The notes under the pieces are model-generated. The model was not told where the DNA came from, did not search any database, and worked only from the letters and a program-made list of their open reading frames with translations. A DNA stretch of 22,334 bases from positions 1 to 22,334 of IMG/VR virus record IMGVR_UViG_3300032326_001222; one strand, given 5' to 3'. The stretch's first letter is position 1. The number at the start of each line of letters is the position of its first letter. The DNA comes from a virus. Shown here piece by piece: positions 7,345 to 15,573 of this stretch. The position numbers were made by a program, and so were the translations under genes.

Positions 7345-8102
7345 GTTGGTTAAGTGGCATCACAAACATTGGTAAAAAAATACTTGGCAGCAATTTGGGA
7401 GGCACACTGGTTAAGACTGCCATATTGGGATATCTTATCAACAGATTGCGACGCAACGCACTCAAAGACAATGCACCCAAAAATGAAAACATTGATGGTG
7501 GAGTTAGATTGCAGATCCCACCTGCTTCAGACAACAAGATTCCCGTGCTGTATGGCACTGCTGTGATGAGCGGTATTATCACAGATGCAGAAATGAGCAA
7601 CAACAACAAAAGAATGACCTATTGCTTGACCATTTCAGAAAAAACAGGCACACTGATGAGCACAGGTGCTGCCAGTGCATATTTGTTCAAACAAGTGTAT
7701 TGGAATGATCAACGAATCATATTCAAAGCAGATGGATTCACAGTGGATTACACAGTGGACAGAGAAGGCAATCAGGACTTGAGTCTTAGAGATTTGGTCA
7801 AAGTTTATTGTTATGCAGGCAATGCCAGTACCACCAGCATACCAGAAAATTATACCAATGCCTCATATCCAGCGGCGTACACAGTGATGCCAGGTTGGGC
7901 ACTGTCCACACACATCATGACCAATTTGATATTTGTGATTGTGGAAGTGAATTACAACAGAGAAAAGAATGTCACAGGCATAGGAGATATGAGATTTCAA
8001 ATACAAAATTCAATGAACAAACCAGGAGATGTAATGCGTGATTATCTCACCAACACTGTGTACGGTGCTGGCATTGATGTGGCGGAGGTCTACACCAGCT
8101 AA
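7341..8102 (+). CDS. Tail tip attachment protein, J-like, N-terminal part
   Basis: A 253-residue protein starting with a glycine-rich hydrophobic N-terminus (ITNIGKKILGSNLGGTLVKTAILGYLI) and then the J/hub domain pattern: 'IPVLYGTAVMSGIITDAEM', 'YLFKQVYWNDQRI' and 'NKPGDVMRDYLTNTVYGAGI' near its end. In related phages the last motif continues without a break into a serine-leucine segment of the same polypeptide. Here the frame stops at TAA 8100-8102, and the expected continuation is found in the next frame, starting at the overlapping ATG 8102. So this is the first piece of a tip protein made as separate chains or joined by frameshifting. It would form the central hub at the tail end. Confidence 0.72.
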   Translation: MSWLSGITNIGKKILGSNLGGTLVKTAILGYLINRLRRNALKDNAPKNENIDGGVRLQIPPASDNKIPVLYGTAVMSGIITDAEMSNNNKRMTYCLTISEKTGTLMSTGAASAYLFKQVYWNDQRIIFKADGFTVDYTVDREGNQDLSLRDLVKVYCYAGNASTTSIPENYTNASYPAAYTVMPGWALSTHIMTNLIFVIVEVNYNREKNVTGIGDMRFQIQNSMNKPGDVMRDYLTNTVYGAGIDVAEVYTS

Positions 8103-10999
8103 TGGACAGTTTAACCACACTCAACACATATTCAGCCACATCCGTACCCTACACAGATGAAGCGGCAGGCGCAGCCACACTCACCAATCGTTATCAAATC
8201 AATGGAGTGATAGACACTGCACTGCCAGTGATGGAGAATTTGGAAAAGATCAGTTCAGCCGCAGGCAGTTGGCTCAGCTATGATGTGAGCACAGGCAAAT
8301 GGGGAGTAGTGATCAACAGAACTGGATCTTCAGTGGCCTCATTCAACAACAGCAACATTTTGGGTCCAATCAGTGTGAGCGGCACAGGATTGAAAGATTT
8401 ATACAATGCTGTGAGAGTGGAATTTCCCAACAGAGACATCAGAGATGCCAGCGATTTTGTCAAAATAGAATTGCCTGCAGGTGAAAAAAATGCCAATGAA
8501 TTGCCCAACACATTAAATTTGGCCTATGACAACATCAATGAACCAGTTCAAGCACAACTGTTGGGATTTATAGAATTAAAACAGAGCAGAGTGGATCTGT
8601 TGATCACATTTGAAACAGATTACAGCAACATCAATCTACAAGCAGGTGACATCATAGATGTGACCAACAGTCAATTTGGTTTCAGTGCCAAATTGTTTAG
8701 AATTATCTCCATTGCTGAACGTCAAGGAGATTCAGCCATCACCATTGAGATCACGGCATTGGAATATGACAGCACAGTGTACAGCACAGCAGATCTCAGC
8801 AGATTTGTGCGTAGTGACAGCACAGGTATCATAACCATAGGCAGTATTGGCACACCAGGCACACCAGTGGTGACCAAATATGAAAGAGACAGCAGACCAA
8901 GAATTGTTGTGACCAGCACAGCACCCACAGGCATTGTGGAGGCCATGGAATTTTGGAGAACCACAGATGTACTGTTGGCAGAAAGTGCCAGAAGTTATCA
9001 ACAGATTGGCACACAGAGACCCACAGGTGGTGGCACTTATTCCAGTGGAGACACAGTTACCTTTGAATTGGACACATTGAATGCCAGCGATTTCTTTATC
9101 AAAACCAGAGGCATCAATGATCTCACAGTGGGTCAATTCAGCACACCATCAGGATTGGTGGAATATGTGCCAGAACAAACCACAGATGCCATAGATCCCA
9201 ATACCAATATCAGAGACGCATTGGGCGCCATTGTCACAGCACAATCTTTGTTCACATTATTAAATTTATTGGATGATCTGTTGGCAGGTATCACAGGCAA
9301 AAGCATTTGGGATCGTATCAAAGATTTATTTCAAGAAGCCACAGGCATTGATATCAACACTGGAGGAGCCATACAGGCAGCCAGTGCTATCACTATCAGT
9401 GATGAAGGAGTATTAAAAACCAATCAACTGACCAGCATTAACTTTGTGGGTTCAGGTGTCACAGTGACCAACACAGGCGGTGCTGTGACTGCTACCATCA
9501 CAGGTGGTGCAGGATCAGGATTAAGTGTGGTAAACACTCCAGAAGAAAGTGACACAGTGGCCTGGAATGGCACAGCATGGGTGGCAGTGGAACCTTGTTG
9601 TCCCATCACTTGGCCCACAGGCTATGCTCCAGGTTATGTGCCTCCCACACCCACTTGCTATTTGACTTTCAATACCAGATATCCACCAGACAGAACCACA
9701 CAGGTGGATCCATTAACAGGAGCCAGCAGTGATTTGGCACCTATCACAGGCAACTATTATTTGGTCATGGGTGCAGGTGGTGCTACCACATTTCATGGAC
9801 CAGTTTCAGCAGGATCAGGTGATATCAAACTGTACAAATCAGATGGCACATTGGTAGAAACCAAAACAGCCAGTCAATTAACATTTGATAAAAATGTGGT
9901 ATCAATTCCATTCAGCACCAGATCATTGAAAACAGATTATTACATCACCATGGATGAGGGTGTGATTGCATATTGTTCTTGCGTTTCACCTGCCATCACA
10001 GCTACCACAGGATCAGGAGCTTGGAACTTTAATACTCCAGCATACTCCACCACTGCATACACAGTCACAGGCAGTGACTTTACTGCACCAAATTCAACTG
10101 TACCCACAGTGAGTTCATATGCACCATCAGGTGCAAACGTGTGTCCCAATGGAGATTTGACCATCACTTGGAACACCACTGTGTTAAAAAATGTGGGCAA
10201 TATCTATATCAAAAGATTCAGCGATGATGCCACTGCACAGACCATTGATGCCAGCACTGCCACAGGATCTGGTGCCACATTAAACTATGGTGCATTGAGT
10301 GCATTGGCCAGCAACACACAATATTATATTCAAGCAGATGCAGGCATTGTGAAAAGCAACAATGGTGATTGCTTTCAACAGGCAGTATCAGCTGCCATTA
10401 CCAAAGCCAGCAACAGAACATTTACCACTTATGCTGGATTGAGCATTATTGGTTTTGTGGTGGATTCAGATCCTCCCATTGCCAGCGATCCCACACGTCA
10501 AAAAGTAAATCCTCAGAGCAACATTGGAATTCAATTCAACAGAAGTATTGATTTGCACAGCACAGGCACAATCACATTGAACAGCAGTGCTGGTGTGCAT
10601 CAGACATTTGATGTGTCAGACATTTGGAACACAGACAAAGTGAGTGAATTGATTTGGATCAGTGGTGGTGACACATTGTACATCAATCCAACCACAGACA
10701 TGAGTTTGGATGTGACATATTGGGTGTTGTTGAGTGCAGGTTGTGTGAAGGATGCCTGCAACACAGTGTTCGCAGGACTAAGTGATGTAAATACCGTAAG
10801 ATTCAAAACAGATGCAGGACCAGTCAGCAGTACACCTACATTTGATGGATCAGGCAGTGTGAACCAAACAGGCATAGTGATGAATTTTGATAGAACAGTG
10901 GAGCCCAGCACAGGACTGGTAAGAATATTTGACGCCAGCAACAATTTAATTGCCACAGTGGATGCCACAGATCCATCAGTGAGCATAACAGAGGTTTAA
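8102..10999 (+). CDS. Tail tip/adhesin, J-like central part with SbsA-type Ig domains
   Basis: A 965-residue protein. Residues 1-230 continue the J-like hub ('TLTNRYQINGVIDT', 'AAGSWLSYDVSTGKWGVV', 'LQAGDIIDVTNSQFGF'). 250-360 look like a fibronectin/Ig-type domain, and 370-420 contain a helical pair. 425-500 are a Gly/Thr segment with the fibre phrase 'DTVAWNGTAWV'. From about 520 onward are Big_5 (SbsA) Ig-like domains at about 520-660, 665-777, 783-905 and 909-965. The last is incomplete: it stops after VSITEV, and its second half is in the next frame. ATG 8102 overlaps the previous stop (TAATG), with GGAGGT at 8084-8089 as a possible Shine-Dalgarno. Role: receptor-facing extension of the tail tip. 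Confidence 0.7.
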   Translation: MDSLTTLNTYSATSVPYTDEAAGAATLTNRYQINGVIDTALPVMENLEKISSAAGSWLSYDVSTGKWGVVINRTGSSVASFNNSNILGPISVSGTGLKDLYNAVRVEFPNRDIRDASDFVKIELPAGEKNANELPNTLNLAYDNINEPVQAQLLGFIELKQSRVDLLITFETDYSNINLQAGDIIDVTNSQFGFSAKLFRIISIAERQGDSAITIEITALEYDSTVYSTADLSRFVRSDSTGIITIGSIGTPGTPVVTKYERDSRPRIVVTSTAPTGIVEAMEFWRTTDVLLAESARSYQQIGTQRPTGGGTYSSGDTVTFELDTLNASDFFIKTRGINDLTVGQFSTPSGLVEYVPEQTTDAIDPNTNIRDALGAIVTAQSLFTLLNLLDDLLAGITGKSIWDRIKDLFQEATGIDINTGGAIQAASAITISDEGVLKTNQLTSINFVGSGVTVTNTGGAVTATITGGAGSGLSVVNTPEESDTVAWNGTAWVAVEPCCPITWPTGYAPGYVPPTPTCYLTFNTRYPPDRTTQVDPLTGASSDLAPITGNYYLVMGAGGATTFHGPVSAGSGDIKLYKSDGTLVETKTASQLTFDKNVVSIPFSTRSLKTDYYITMDEGVIAYCSCVSPAITATTGSGAWNFNTPAYSTTAYTVTGSDFTAPNSTVPTVSSYAPSGANVCPNGDLTITWNTTVLKNVGNIYIKRFSDDATAQTIDASTATGSGATLNYGALSALASNTQYYIQADAGIVKSNNGDCFQQAVSAAITKASNRTFTTYAGLSIIGFVVDSDPPIASDPTRQKVNPQSNIGIQFNRSIDLHSTGTITLNSSAGVHQTFDVSDIWNTDKVSELIWISGGDTLYINPTTDMSLDVTYWVLLSAGCVKDACNTVFAGLSDVNTVRFKTDAGPVSSTPTFDGSGSVNQTGIVMNFDRTVEPSTGLVRIFDASNNLIATVDATDPSVSITEV

Positions 11000-11003
11000 A
11001 GAT

Positions 11004-13316
11004 ATGGTCAGTAGAGTCACAATTAATACCAACAGTTTGAATGTGCCTTGGAGTTTGGGCACCACATACAGAATTGCTTTGGACGCAGGATTTGTGGCAG
11101 AACCTGACAACAACAGATCAGGCAATCCAGCTGTGAACAATTTGGTAACATTCACTACCAATGCCACAGGACCTACATTCAGCGCCAGTGTGCCCAGCAA
11201 TGGTGCATTTGATGTGGTCAACAACACCAGCATTGTGCTCACATTCAGCAGAAATGTGGAAGCAGGTGCTGGCACAATCAAATTGTATCAGGCAGATGCC
11301 GCTGTGGACACTCTCGTATACACCTACAACATGAGTGATCCAGCATTTGTGACCATCAGCACCAACACCATCACACTCAAAACCACAGGATTTTTGAGAG
11401 CAGACACACCCTATTATCTTATCTTTGACAACAACGCCGTGAGAGATCTGGACAATTTCAATTATGCAGGCAGTAGAGCAGCCAAAACAGTCACTGCCAA
11501 TGGCAACGCCACCACCAATAACACAGTGACCAAATGGGACAACATAGACAGTATAATTTTTGATGGTGTGGGAGATTATCTCTCAGTGCCCAGCAGTGCG
11601 GATTTTGGATATGGCACAGGATCATTTTTGATAGAAGCTTGGATCAGACCCACCACTGCCTCTCAGACCAGTGTGATTGTGGATCATAGACCCACTGCCA
11701 CAGAAGGATTATATCCCACATTAAGATTGCAATCAGGAGTATTACAATATTACACCAACAGTGCTGTGAGAATCACAGGCACCACCATCACTCCAAACAC
11801 TTGGACATTTGTGCAGGTGGCAAGATTTGCTGGCACCACCAGATTGTATGTGGGTGGGGTTCAAGTGGGTTCAGACTACACAGACAGCAACAACTACCCC
11901 ACTGCCGCTGTGAAAATTGGTGTGAATGGTGTGGATTTGAGTGCAGGGTTTCAAGGCTACATGAGTGATATTAGAATATTAAAAGCACCCGTTGGTTTGC
12001 AAAGCATACCTACCAGATCTAGAGTGAATGATGAATACACTGTGTTGTATGTGCAGGGCGGCGTGGGCGATGTGAACAGTACCATTTTCTTTGACACACA
12101 GGAAGAATCATTGGGATTCCCCAGCTTGAGTGCCACAATGTCTATCACATCAACATTGGCACACACAGGCACTATTGCAATCAAAGAACCCAAACGAATC
12201 ACATTGAATGGTGCAATGAATTTTGCTTTGAGTGCCAGCGGTATACTTTCTGTGAATAACATCACTGCAAGAACATACAGAGGCAATCAAATTAATACTT
12301 TATTTCCAAACAATTTGCCATATATAGAATCCAGCACTGCAGGAGATACCTATACCATTAATATTAGTACACCCAATGGATTAATTGGCACACAATCCAA
12401 TGGCAGTGATGCTTTATCTACCTATACTTTCACAGGTACTTTGGCGCAAGTGAATGGAATTTTTAGTTCAATCAAATATTTGCCAGAATATAATCTTAAT
12501 TCTACCACCACATATACCTATGAACAATATAAAAATGGTGTTTTGGAAGTGAGCAAAACAAAAAACATTACCTATGATGGATTAACAGCCACCAGCGTGG
12601 ATTATACTTTTACATCCAGTGACACATGGATTCCTACATTTTTAGAAAAAAGATATAATGTAATGGATTATATTATAGTGGGTGCTGGCGGTGGGGGTGG
12701 ATACAGCACTTTTGCCACCAGTCGCGGTCAAGGTGGAGGAGGAGGTGGAGGAGAAGAATTAATTTATACAAATCAAACCATTGCAAATCAATCTTATGCA
12801 GTTAGCATAGGTGCTGGAGGAATAGGTGGCAATGCGTTTGGTACTGCAAATCAAAACAATAACAGTAATTTAGCAGGTACTAATGGAGGCAACACTTCAT
12901 TTAACAATCACACTGCCAATGGAGGATTTGGTGGAGGATTTGGATTGGTAGGAGTAAGAGGAGGCAATGGAGGCAACAGTGGCAATGGTAATCTTGGTGC
13001 TGTGGGAGTGTATAATGCTTCTTTAACTACTGAACCTTATTCAGGAGGTTCTGGGGGTGGAGCTGGTGGAGCCGCAGGTGCCGCAGATAGTTTTGATAGT
13101 AATCCTCCAGGAGCTGATGATTCATCCAGATCAGGATACAAAGGTCCAGGATCTGTGAATGGATTTGGAGTGGGCGGCAGAGGTGGATATGCAGATGGTG
13201 GTTCATCAAACGATATAAATTTTTCAGCTGGTTCTGGTGGAGCAGGCAGTTCAAGATCAAGTCGTTCCACAAATGGTTTTGATGGATTGGTAAAAATTAC
13301 CATTCGTAATAATTAA
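11004..13316 (+). CDS. Tail tip/adhesin C-terminal part: Ig, LamG and glycine-rich domains
   Basis: A 770-residue protein. Residues 1-55 (VTINTNSL...TTYRIALDAGF) are the missing second half of the Big_5 domain broken off at 10999. 57-165 are a further complete Big_5 domain. 180-330 form a LamG/concanavalin-type fold ('SFLIEAWIRP', 'NTWTFVQVARFAGTTRLYVGGVQVG', 'GYMSDIRI'). 370-545 are Ig/cadherin-like strands. 553-770 are a glycine-rich domain ('MDYIIVGAGGGGGYSTF', 'YAVSIGAGGIGG') resembling the Gly_rich_2 type of phage fibres. It should be the distal receptor-binding region. ATG 11004 has AGAGGT (10990-10995) 8 bases upstream. The split may be real gene fission, recoding or an assembly indel. 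Confidence 0.7.
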   Translation: MVSRVTINTNSLNVPWSLGTTYRIALDAGFVAEPDNNRSGNPAVNNLVTFTTNATGPTFSASVPSNGAFDVVNNTSIVLTFSRNVEAGAGTIKLYQADAAVDTLVYTYNMSDPAFVTISTNTITLKTTGFLRADTPYYLIFDNNAVRDLDNFNYAGSRAAKTVTANGNATTNNTVTKWDNIDSIIFDGVGDYLSVPSSADFGYGTGSFLIEAWIRPTTASQTSVIVDHRPTATEGLYPTLRLQSGVLQYYTNSAVRITGTTITPNTWTFVQVARFAGTTRLYVGGVQVGSDYTDSNNYPTAAVKIGVNGVDLSAGFQGYMSDIRILKAPVGLQSIPTRSRVNDEYTVLYVQGGVGDVNSTIFFDTQEESLGFPSLSATMSITSTLAHTGTIAIKEPKRITLNGAMNFALSASGILSVNNITARTYRGNQINTLFPNNLPYIESSTAGDTYTINISTPNGLIGTQSNGSDALSTYTFTGTLAQVNGIFSSIKYLPEYNLNSTTTYTYEQYKNGVLEVSKTKNITYDGLTATSVDYTFTSSDTWIPTFLEKRYNVMDYIIVGAGGGGGYSTFATSRGQGGGGGGGEELIYTNQTIANQSYAVSIGAGGIGGNAFGTANQNNNSNLAGTNGGNTSFNNHTANGGFGGGFGLVGVRGGNGGNSGNGNLGAVGVYNASLTTEPYSGGSGGGAGGAAGAADSFDSNPPGADDSSRSGYKGPGSVNGFGVGGRGGYADGGSSNDINFSAGSGGAGSSRSSRSTNGFDGLVKITIRNN

Positions 13317-13319
13317 AGT

Positions 13320-13478
13320 ATGTTAAAAAAACTCATTGCAATCAGTCAGAATAGATACAACATCTGTCAAAAGTGTGATAGATTTGATCACACACACAAC
13401 AAGTGTTTGGAATGTGGGTGCTTTATGCGTCTCAAAGTGATGATGCCCACAGCTCGTTGTCCCAAAAGTAAATGGTAA
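13320..13478 (+). CDS. Zinc-ribbon microprotein
   Basis: A 52-residue protein starting 3 bases after the preceding stop. It has C-x2-C (ICQKC), then C-x2-C-x-C (CLECGC), then a final Cys in RCPKSKW at the C-terminus. This matches a widespread family of tiny phage proteins with the end pattern CP-x-x-KW (DUF6171-like; family name from memory). The four or more conserved cysteines should bind zinc. The function is unknown; in many phages such genes follow tail fibre or tip genes. It is too short for a normal ORF cutoff but has native codon use and lies directly between two structural genes. Confidence 0.72.
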   Translation: MLKKLIAISQNRYNICQKCDRFDHTHNKCLECGCFMRLKVMMPTARCPKSKW

Positions 13479-13528
13479 AAACTTTTTTCAACAATTTTCC
13501 ACGATTTCTGACGATTTTTTGAGTTTTT

Positions 13529-13537
13529 GATAAATAT
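13529..13537 (+). promoter_or_regulatory. ATAAATA late-promoter-like element
   Basis: GATAAATAT (ATAAATA at 13530-13536) lies in the gap between the zinc-ribbon microprotein and the decoration gene, 63 bases before ATG 13600. It is followed by a perfect hairpin (13558-13579) and a strong Shine-Dalgarno, so it probably starts the message for an abundant virion protein. Confidence 0.5.
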
Positions 13538-13557
13538 GATTACTTCAGGCAACAAGG

Positions 13558-13579
13558 GTTGTCTGAGCATTCAGACAAC
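13558..13579 (+). promoter_or_regulatory. Perfect 9-bp 5' UTR hairpin
   Basis: GTTGTCTGA (13558-13566) and TCAGACAAC (13571-13579) are perfect inverted repeats around the loop GCAT. The hairpin is 21 bases after the ATAAATA element and 11 bases before the Shine-Dalgarno AAGGAG (13590-13595). It leaves the ribosome site free, so it looks like a stabilising leader stem. No U tract follows, which argues against a terminator. Confidence 0.65.
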
Positions 13580-13599
13580 TAACCAACAAGGAGACACAA

Positions 13600-14013
13600 A
13601 TGTCAGCAGCCAGTAATTATACTGAAAATAAAGTTCTTGACCACGTGTTAAGAAATACTGCGTTCACACAACCATCTGGTTTACACCTTGCACTGTTCAC
13701 AAACACATCAGGCAATGCCGCTACCAATTTAGAAGCGGGCACATTGACTGATGAAGTTTCTACAGGCGGCACAGCGTATTCTAGACAAGCAGTGACTTTC
13801 AATGCGGCAAGTTCAGGATCTGCCACTTCAGCAGCCACTGTGACTTTCTCAGCAGCCACTGCAAACTGGGGCACAATTACCCACGTAGCAATCATGGACG
13901 CGTCAACTTCAGGCAACGTATTATTCTACGGAGCAGTAACCACTTCAAAAACAATTGAAACTGGTGACACGTTCCAAGTTAGCTCAGGCAACTTAACCGT
14001 TTCTTTAGCGTAA
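13600..14013 (+). CDS. Virion decoration/fibre-family structural protein
   Basis: A 137-residue Ser/Thr/Ala-rich protein with the family pattern 'NYTENKVLDHVLRNTAFTQP', 'LHLALFT', 'YSRQAVTF', 'NWGTITHVAIMDASTSGNVLFYGAVTTSKTIETGDTF' and 'GNLTVSLA'. Homologues are common in marine phages and are usually annotated as tail-fibre or capsid fibre/decoration proteins; their exact position on the virion varies between reports. AAGGAG lies 4 bases before ATG, and the gene has its own promoter-like element and 5' hairpin. Its codon use (GTT, TCA, GCT/GCA) resembles that of the capsid gene rather than the tail genes. These features fit very high expression. A hairpin at 14029-14060 follows. Confidence 0.72.
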   Translation: MSAASNYTENKVLDHVLRNTAFTQPSGLHLALFTNTSGNAATNLEAGTLTDEVSTGGTAYSRQAVTFNAASSGSATSAATVTFSAATANWGTITHVAIMDASTSGNVLFYGAVTTSKTIETGDTFQVSSGNLTVSLA

Positions 14014-14028
14014 TACCTTTAAATTTTT

Positions 14029-14060
14029 TAGTGAGGGTGACTTCATACCCGCCCTCACTA
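14029..14060 (+). terminator. Stem-loop after decoration gene
   Basis: TAGTGAGGG (14029-14037) pairs with CCCTCACTA (14052-14060), a perfect 9-bp stem with a 14-base loop. It lies 15 bases after the stop codon. A T6 run precedes the stem rather than following it, so classical intrinsic termination on the + strand is doubtful. It could protect the 3' end of the decoration message, as the hairpin after the tube gene would. Confidence 0.5.
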
Positions 14061-14077
14061 GAATAACAGGAGTCACA

Positions 14078-14875
14078 ATGGCCACCATCGTCACCAGAGC
14101 AAACAAAGGATCAGCACTCACTCATACAGAGGGTGATGCCAATTTTACCAATTTAAACAACGATAAAATGGAGAGTTTTACCCTAGCGGGAGACTCAGGC
14201 ACCAGTCAAACCATACAGGGTGGCAACACTGTGACCATTTCAGGTGGCACAGGATTATCATCAGTGGCATCCGCCACAGACACCATTACCATTAATTTGG
14301 ACAACACAGCAGTCACACCAAATTCATACACTTATGCCTCAATCACTGTGGATGCACAGGGTCGTATCACCGCAGCCAGCAATGGCACAGCACCCAGCAA
14401 CATCACTGTGAGCGATGACACCTCAACCAATGCCACCAGATACATTGTGTTTGAAGATGCAACCTCAGGCACATCCACATCAATCAATGTGGCATCAACC
14501 AAATTGACATTCAATCCCAGCACAGGCAGAATCACTGCCACAGAACTCACAGGCAGTTTGAGAGCCTACAATGAAGGTGCCATCTATGATCTGGGCACCA
14601 CAGGAGGCACCATTGCTCCCAATGTGACCAACGGCAATGTGCAAAAAATCACACTGAATGCCGCATTGACCATCAACGCATTCACCTCGCCAGTGGCAGG
14701 ACAAAGTTTAACATTAATCATATTTGGTGGCACAGCTTACACCTCAATCACCAGCACAATGAAATTTGCAGGAGGCATCAAGACGCTGACTGGAACTGCA
14801 TCGTGCATAGATATCTTATCTGTGTACTATGACGGAACCAATTATTATGCGTCGTTGAACAAAGGGTTTGCATAA
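14078..14875 (+). CDS. Tail fibre protein
   Basis: A 265-residue protein starting after AGGAG. Its N-terminus, 'RANKGSALTHTEGDANFTNLNNDKM', is the GS-x-LT-x-x-E-x-D-x-NF-x-NLN motif found at the start of many phage tail fibre and neck fibre proteins. At about 80-100 is 'YTYASITVDAQGRITAASNGT', another well-known fibre repeat. The C-terminal 100 residues are a strand-rich domain ('NVQKITLNAALTINAF', 'GQSLTLIIFGGT', 'YYDGTNYYASLNKGFA') often found as a fibre tip domain. It would form a trimeric fibre attached to the tip or tail. The stop overlaps the next start as TAATG, coupling it to the LamG protein. Confidence 0.75.
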   Translation: MATIVTRANKGSALTHTEGDANFTNLNNDKMESFTLAGDSGTSQTIQGGNTVTISGGTGLSSVASATDTITINLDNTAVTPNSYTYASITVDAQGRITAASNGTAPSNITVSDDTSTNATRYIVFEDATSGTSTSINVASTKLTFNPSTGRITATELTGSLRAYNEGAIYDLGTTGGTIAPNVTNGNVQKITLNAALTINAFTSPVAGQSLTLIIFGGTAYTSITSTMKFAGGIKTLTGTASCIDILSVYYDGTNYYASLNKGFA

Positions 14876-15570
14876 TGCCCCTGGGTGCTTCTAGATTAAA
14901 TTCATTGGGAAGATTCACAGCACCCGCTGGTAGAACTGCTCTAACTATTACCACAGTGGGTAATGCACAAGTATCCACAGCACAAAGCAAGTTTGGTGGC
15001 GCCAGTTTGTTGTTGGATGGCGCAGGTGATTATCTCTATGCGGACAATTCTGCAGGCACATTGAGTTTTGGAACCAGTCAAAATTTTACTTTTGAAGCTT
15101 GGTGTCGTTTTGCAAACACCAACACATATTTTACTATATTGAGTGGTCCTGGACAAACCAGCAGTTTTATAGTACAAAGAGGCAATGATAATATTTTAAG
15201 AGTGGGCAGAACCAACACAGCGTGGGACGCCGCTTCCACATCAAACGCCACTGCTGCCAACACTTTTCAGCACATTGCTGTCAGCAGATCCAGCGGCACA
15301 TTGAGAATATTTGTGAATGGTGTCAGTAGGCATTCCAGTGCCAATACTCAAGCATACCCTTGCGCATACAATTTGGGTGTGGGAGGAGATACTACTTATG
15401 GATCAGAATCTAATGGATACATGGATGAAGTGCGTGTGAGCAACATAGCAAGATACACTTCCAACTTTACACCCAGTGCTTCAGCATTTACCAATGATGC
15501 AAATACAGTATTTTTAATGCACGCCAATGGCACCAATGGTTCAACCACATTTACAGATGACAACGCATAA
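14875..15570 (+). CDS. LamG-domain virion protein (receptor-binding candidate)
   Basis: A 231-residue protein. It opens with MPLGASRLNSLGRF, a short motif seen at the start of phage fibre/LamG proteins. Residues about 40-215 form a LamG/concanavalin A-like sandwich: 'FGGASLLLDGAGDYLYAD', 'NFTFEAWCRF', 'NTFQHIAVSRSSGTLRIFVNGVSRHS' and 'NGYMDEVRVSNIARYTSNF'. This fold commonly binds polysaccharide or sialic-acid-like glycans, so it is a candidate receptor-binding protein. Start ATG 14875 shares its first base with the upstream stop; no separate Shine-Dalgarno is strong, so coupling is likely. The next fibre gene starts 4 bases after the stop. Confidence 0.7.
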   Translation: MPLGASRLNSLGRFTAPAGRTALTITTVGNAQVSTAQSKFGGASLLLDGAGDYLYADNSAGTLSFGTSQNFTFEAWCRFANTNTYFTILSGPGQTSSFIVQRGNDNILRVGRTNTAWDAASTSNATAANTFQHIAVSRSSGTLRIFVNGVSRHSSANTQAYPCAYNLGVGGDTTYGSESNGYMDEVRVSNIARYTSNFTPSASAFTNDANTVFLMHANGTNGSTTFTDDNA

Positions 15571-15573
15571 CAT

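Noticed and set aside
10600-10986. Long minus-strand frames inside the adhesin genes (for example 128 codons here)
   Set aside because: They arise because the strongly biased + strand codons avoid stop complements. The products are low-complexity Leu/Val/Thr sequences.
12957-13303. Minus-strand proline-rich frame opposite the glycine-rich domain
   Set aside because: Gly codons GGN read as Pro/Ser codons on the other strand. The Pro-rich product is an artefact of the + strand composition.
13479-13528. Intrinsic terminator in the T-rich stretch after the zinc-ribbon gene
   Set aside because: There are T runs but no stem of more than a few pairs before them.
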